From: Novosphingopyxis sp042090735
GTDB taxonomy: Bacteria > Pseudomonadota > Alphaproteobacteria > Sphingomonadales > Sphingomonadaceae
Length of the DNA stretch: 8,292 bases
Reading direction: 5' to 3'
NCBI GenBank assembly: GCA_042090735.1
Contig: JBELIU010000124.1
Span: 1 to 8,292, forward strand
This document shows positions 6,080 through 8,292 of the stretch, piece by piece. The notes under the pieces were generated by a model that saw only the letters and a list, made by a program, of their open reading frames with translations, was not told the origin of the DNA and did not search any database. Within the stretch, counting starts at the first letter, position 1. The number at the start of each line of letters is the position of its first letter. Both the position numbers and the translations under genes were made by a program.

Positions 6080-6935
6080 CGCTGTCCTGACCCGCAACCG
6101 GCTCGATCCGCTGCCGCCTCCCCTTGGCGGTCAGCACGAGGAACAGGCCCAGCAGGATCATCGGAACCGTCAGCCATTGGCCCATGCTCAGCCCGGTCTG
6201 GTCGGCCAGCCACTGCAACTGTCGGTCCGGCTGGCGGAAATATTCCAGGAAGAAGCGTGAAGCGCCGTAGACGATCGCGGTCACGCCCATCAGGAATCCG
6301 GGCTTGTAGCGCGTCTGCGTCTTCCAGAAGAAATACCACAGGATCGCGAACAGCAGGATGCCTTCCAGCCCGGCTTCGTAAAGCTGGCTGGGGTGGCGCG
6401 GCAGGCCGTCTCCGGTGGGGAATATGATGGCCCAGGGCACGTCGGTCGTGCGGCCCCACAGCTCTCCATTCACGAAATTCGCGAGCCGACCGAAGAACAG
6501 GCCGAACGGAATGCAGCAGGCCACATAGTCGCAGATGCGCAGAAATTGCAGCTTGTGGACGCGCGAGAAGATGAAGATCGCGAGGATGGTGCCGAGGGCG
6601 CCGCCGTGCAGCGACATACCGCCCTCCCAAACCTTCAGGACGTTCACCGGATTGTCGAGCAGGCTTGGCTGGTAGAACAATACATAACCGATCCGCCCGC
6701 CCAGGATGATGCCGAGCGTAGCGTAAAAGATCATATCGTCGGCATGGCGCCGCGCCATCGGGGCGCCAGGAGCATCGACAAGCTTGGTGAGATACCAGTA
6801 GCCGATGAGAATTCCGGCCAGATAGGCGAGCGAATACCAACGCAGCTGAAAAAAGCCGAGATCGAGTGCAACCGGATCCAGACCCAGGTTGCTGTAGTTG
6901 ATAAAGCTGCCGGCCTCGGCGAGCATGGATAGCAT
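6072..6935 (-). CDS. lgt: Prolipoprotein diacylglyceryl transferase (Lgt)
   Basis: A 287-residue polytopic inner-membrane enzyme that transfers diacylglyceryl from phosphatidylglycerol to the lipobox cysteine of prolipoproteins, the first step of lipoprotein maturation. Family motifs are complete: GGRIGYVLFYQ at 79-89, the catalytic-loop histidine H110 in GMSLHGG, the Lgt signature GRLANFVNGELWGR at 149-162 (R150, N153 and E158 match the essential residues of E. coli Lgt), HPSQLYE at 181-187, and the late arginine motif SRFFLEYFRQPD at 226-237. Several hydrophobic helices surround these. I place the start at ATG 6935-6933, after a purine-rich GGGGGGAAAGAG stretch; a second ATG at 6926 is possible. 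Upstream codons up to 7010 stay open but overlap the divergent gene start and look non-coding. The length is normal for the family. It is co-directional with and overlaps the methyltransferase. Confidence 0.95.
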   Translation of the reverse strand: MLSMLAEAGSFINYSNLGLDPVALDLGFFQLRWYSLAYLAGILIGYWYLTKLVDAPGAPMARRHADDMIFYATLGIILGGRIGYVLFYQPSLLDNPVNVLKVWEGGMSLHGGALGTILAIFIFSRVHKLQFLRICDYVACCIPFGLFFGRLANFVNGELWGRTTDVPWAIIFPTGDGLPRHPSQLYEAGLEGILLFAILWYFFWKTQTRYKPGFLMGVTAIVYGASRFFLEYFRQPDRQLQWLADQTGLSMGQWLTVPMILLGLFLVLTAKGRRQRIEPVAGQDSVA

Positions 6936-6964
6936 CGGCTCTTTCCCCCCGCGGAGTTGGGCCT

Positions 6965-6992
6965 CATATAGAGATAAAGCCAGTAAGGCCAA
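6965..6992 (-). promoter_or_regulatory. Candidate sigma-70-type promoter for lgt
   Basis: Reading the minus strand in the 73-bp gap between the divergent genes, TTGGCC (6992-6987) is followed after 16 bp by TATATG (6970-6965), a plausible -35/-10 pair ending about 30 bp before the lgt ATG. The match is moderate and promoters in this group are poorly conserved, so this is tentative. The plus-strand gene must start its transcript in the same short region or upstream within lgt; I saw no convincing plus-strand pair. Confidence 0.25.
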
Positions 6993-7008
6993 CAGGAGAG
7001 ATTGCCTC

Positions 7009-8292
7009 ATGCCATCTGAACTCGACCGTCAGATCACCGCCGCCGTTGCCGCCCTTTCCAAGCCCGGCGAACTCTTGGAAACGCAGACGTTCGAGAAGAA
7101 CGGCGTCGCGTTGCCCGCGCTGGTAAAGGCACCGCCATCGCTCGCCCATTATATCGGGCACTTCTGCATGCAACATAAGGATACGGAGTTCCTGGTCGAC
7201 GGGGATTTGCGTCTGACCTTTGGCGAAGCCTATGAGGCTGCGCGTCTGCTGGCCGGTGGGTTGATCGCCAACAAGGGGATCGAAAAAGGGGACCGCGTCG
7301 GCATCGGCGCGCGCAATTCCGCAAACTGGGTCGTCGCCTACATGGCGGTGCTGATGGCCGGCGGGGTGGCAACGCTGCTCAACGGCTGGTGGCACGGAAG
7401 CGAGTTTGCAGAGGCGATCAAGATGGTGGGCTGCAAGCTGGTGCTGGCCGATCCCAAGCGCGCCGCGCGGCTGGAAGGGCAGGACCTCGGCGGGGCAGAA
7501 GTCTTCGTCTACGACAATTTCACAGGCCCTTGTGAATCCTTTGCCGATCTCATGCAGGGCGCCGCAGCCGAAACGCCGCTTCCGGTGCTGAGCGGTGATG
7601 ACAAGGCAACGATTTTGTTCACCTCCGGCTCGACGGGACGGTCCAAGGGAGCCTGGTCTACGCACCGCGCCGTCGTTCAGGGCACGATGAACTATGTCGG
7701 CGGCACGATGGTGCTGTTGCAGATTGCCACCGCGCGGGGAGAGGCGCCCAAATATCCGCCCTCGACGTTGATGAACGTGCCGCTGTTTCATGTGACCGGC
7801 GAGGTGCCGATGCTCCTGCAGGGCTTCGCCATGGGCCGCAAACTCGTCATGATGCGCAAATGGGATGCCGAAGAGGCTATGCGCCTCATCGAAAAGGAAA
7901 GGGTGACCTATTTCACCGGCGTGCCACTGATGAGTTACGAAATCGCGGCACATCCCAAGCGTGGCGACTACGATCTTTCCAGTTGCACCGTCATGGCAGC
8001 CGGCGGCGCCCCTCGCCCGGCCGAGCACGTCACCAAGATCAAGCAGGGGATGAAGGACGGTGGCCCCGGCCTTGGCTACGGCCTTACCGAAACCAACGCC
8101 GTGGGCTGCACCAACTTTTCGGACAATTATATCGACAAGCCGGACAGCACCGGTACGCCGTCTCCGCCGCTGGTCGATCTTGGCATTCTCGACGACTTCG
8201 GCGCACCTGTGCCGCAGGGTGAGCGCGGAGAAGTCTGCATTCGCTCGATCGCCAATTTCGAGGGTTATTGGAACGACCCCGAGGCGACGCGC
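7009..8292 (+). CDS. Acyl-CoA synthetase / class I adenylate-forming enzyme (3' end beyond window)
   Basis: The 428 visible codons run open to the window edge. The protein belongs to the AMP-binding superfamily, which activates a carboxylic acid with ATP and passes the acyl-AMP to CoA. The ATP/P-loop motif TSGSTGRSKG lies at 205-214, the A5 motif YGLTETNAVG at 357-366, and the approach to the A7 region, RGEVCIRSIANFEGYWNDPEATR, ends the window; the downstream ATP-ribose Asp and the C-terminal catalytic Lys are not visible. LMNVPLFHVTGEVPM at about 254-268 is the usual substrate-pocket region. The N-terminus carries a domain typical of fatty-acid and aromatic acyl-CoA ligases (LTFGEAYEAARLLAGGL). 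Substrate cannot be assigned. ATG 7009 has AGGAG at 6994-6998, a slightly long 10-nt spacing. It is divergent from lgt. Confidence 0.88.
   Translation, partial: MPSELDRQITAAVAALSKPGELLETQTFEKNGVALPALVKAPPSLAHYIGHFCMQHKDTEFLVDGDLRLTFGEAYEAARLLAGGLIANKGIEKGDRVGIGARNSANWVVAYMAVLMAGGVATLLNGWWHGSEFAEAIKMVGCKLVLADPKRAARLEGQDLGGAEVFVYDNFTGPCESFADLMQGAAAETPLPVLSGDDKATILFTSGSTGRSKGAWSTHRAVVQGTMNYVGGTMVLLQIATARGEAPKYPPSTLMNVPLFHVTGEVPMLLQGFAMGRKLVMMRKWDAEEAMRLIEKERVTYFTGVPLMSYEIAAHPKRGDYDLSSCTVMAAGGAPRPAEHVTKIKQGMKDGGPGLGYGLTETNAVGCTNFSDNYIDKPDSTGTPSPPLVDLGILDDFGAPVPQGERGEVCIRSIANFEGYWNDPEATR

Noticed and set aside
6490..6496. Gly-to-Ala change in the Lgt signature (GRLANF instead of GRIGNF)
   Set aside because: From memory, Ala at this site is common in alphaproteobacterial Lgt, and the essential Arg, Asn and Glu are all present, so it is not a sign of inactivity.
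6936..7010. Extension of lgt upstream to an ATG at 7010
   Set aside because: It would cover the whole divergent intergenic region and the start codon of the opposing gene; the family N-terminus matches the start at 6935 better.
6964..8028. Long minus-strand open frame opposite the acyl-CoA synthetase (354 codons)
   Set aside because: The plus strand encodes clear AMP-binding motifs throughout; the antisense translation is His/Arg/Gly-rich and lacks recognisable motifs.

Overview
The window is a compact, GC-rich (roughly 60-65% by eye) bacterial chromosomal segment. Gene order and protein signatures fit an alphaproteobacterium, most likely Sphingomonadales (Erythrobacter/Sphingomonas-like). 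That placement is inference from remembered family resemblance and from the lgt/MidA-type methyltransferase pairing, not from a database search. No rRNA, tRNA, CRISPR array, insertion sequence or prophage gene was seen; this is core genome rather than an accessory island.

Layout: (1) 1-36 may be the last codons of an upstream plus-strand gene. (2) 37-108 is a short leader with two hairpins; the second has a loop exactly complementary to the Shine-Dalgarno sequence of the next gene, a textbook H-type pseudoknot geometry. (3) 109-1440 encodes a PLP-dependent Cys/Met metabolism enzyme of the cystathionine gamma-synthase family. (4) 1459-5027 is a tightly packed plus-strand operon for a Mla/MCE-type lipid transporter: STAS-permease fusion (MlaB+MlaE), ATPase (MlaF), MCE-domain substrate-binding protein (MlaD) and an ABC-transport auxiliary lipoprotein. 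(5) 5024-6935 is a minus-strand pair, lgt followed by a MidA/NDUFAF7-type methyltransferase, meeting the Mla operon tail to tail on a shared TTAA. (6) 7009-8292 is the first 428 codons of a plus-strand acyl-CoA synthetase-like adenylate-forming enzyme, divergent from lgt.

How the genes work together: the four transporter genes should form one inner-membrane ABC machine that moves phospholipids between inner and outer membranes. Lgt attaches diacylglyceryl to prolipoproteins and would act on the operon's own lipoprotein, among many others. The methyltransferase belongs to the family that methylates a complex I subunit. The PLP enzyme lies only 18 bp upstream of the transporter operon and may be co-transcribed with it, so control at its leader could matter for more than one gene.

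Most of the window is ordinary. The observation most worth a second look is the predicted pseudoknot that would sequester the ribosome-binding site of the sulfur amino acid gene (67-101). SAM-sensing riboswitches of alphaproteobacteria use the same logic. Whether this one is a known class, a variant or a coincidence cannot be settled by reading alone.
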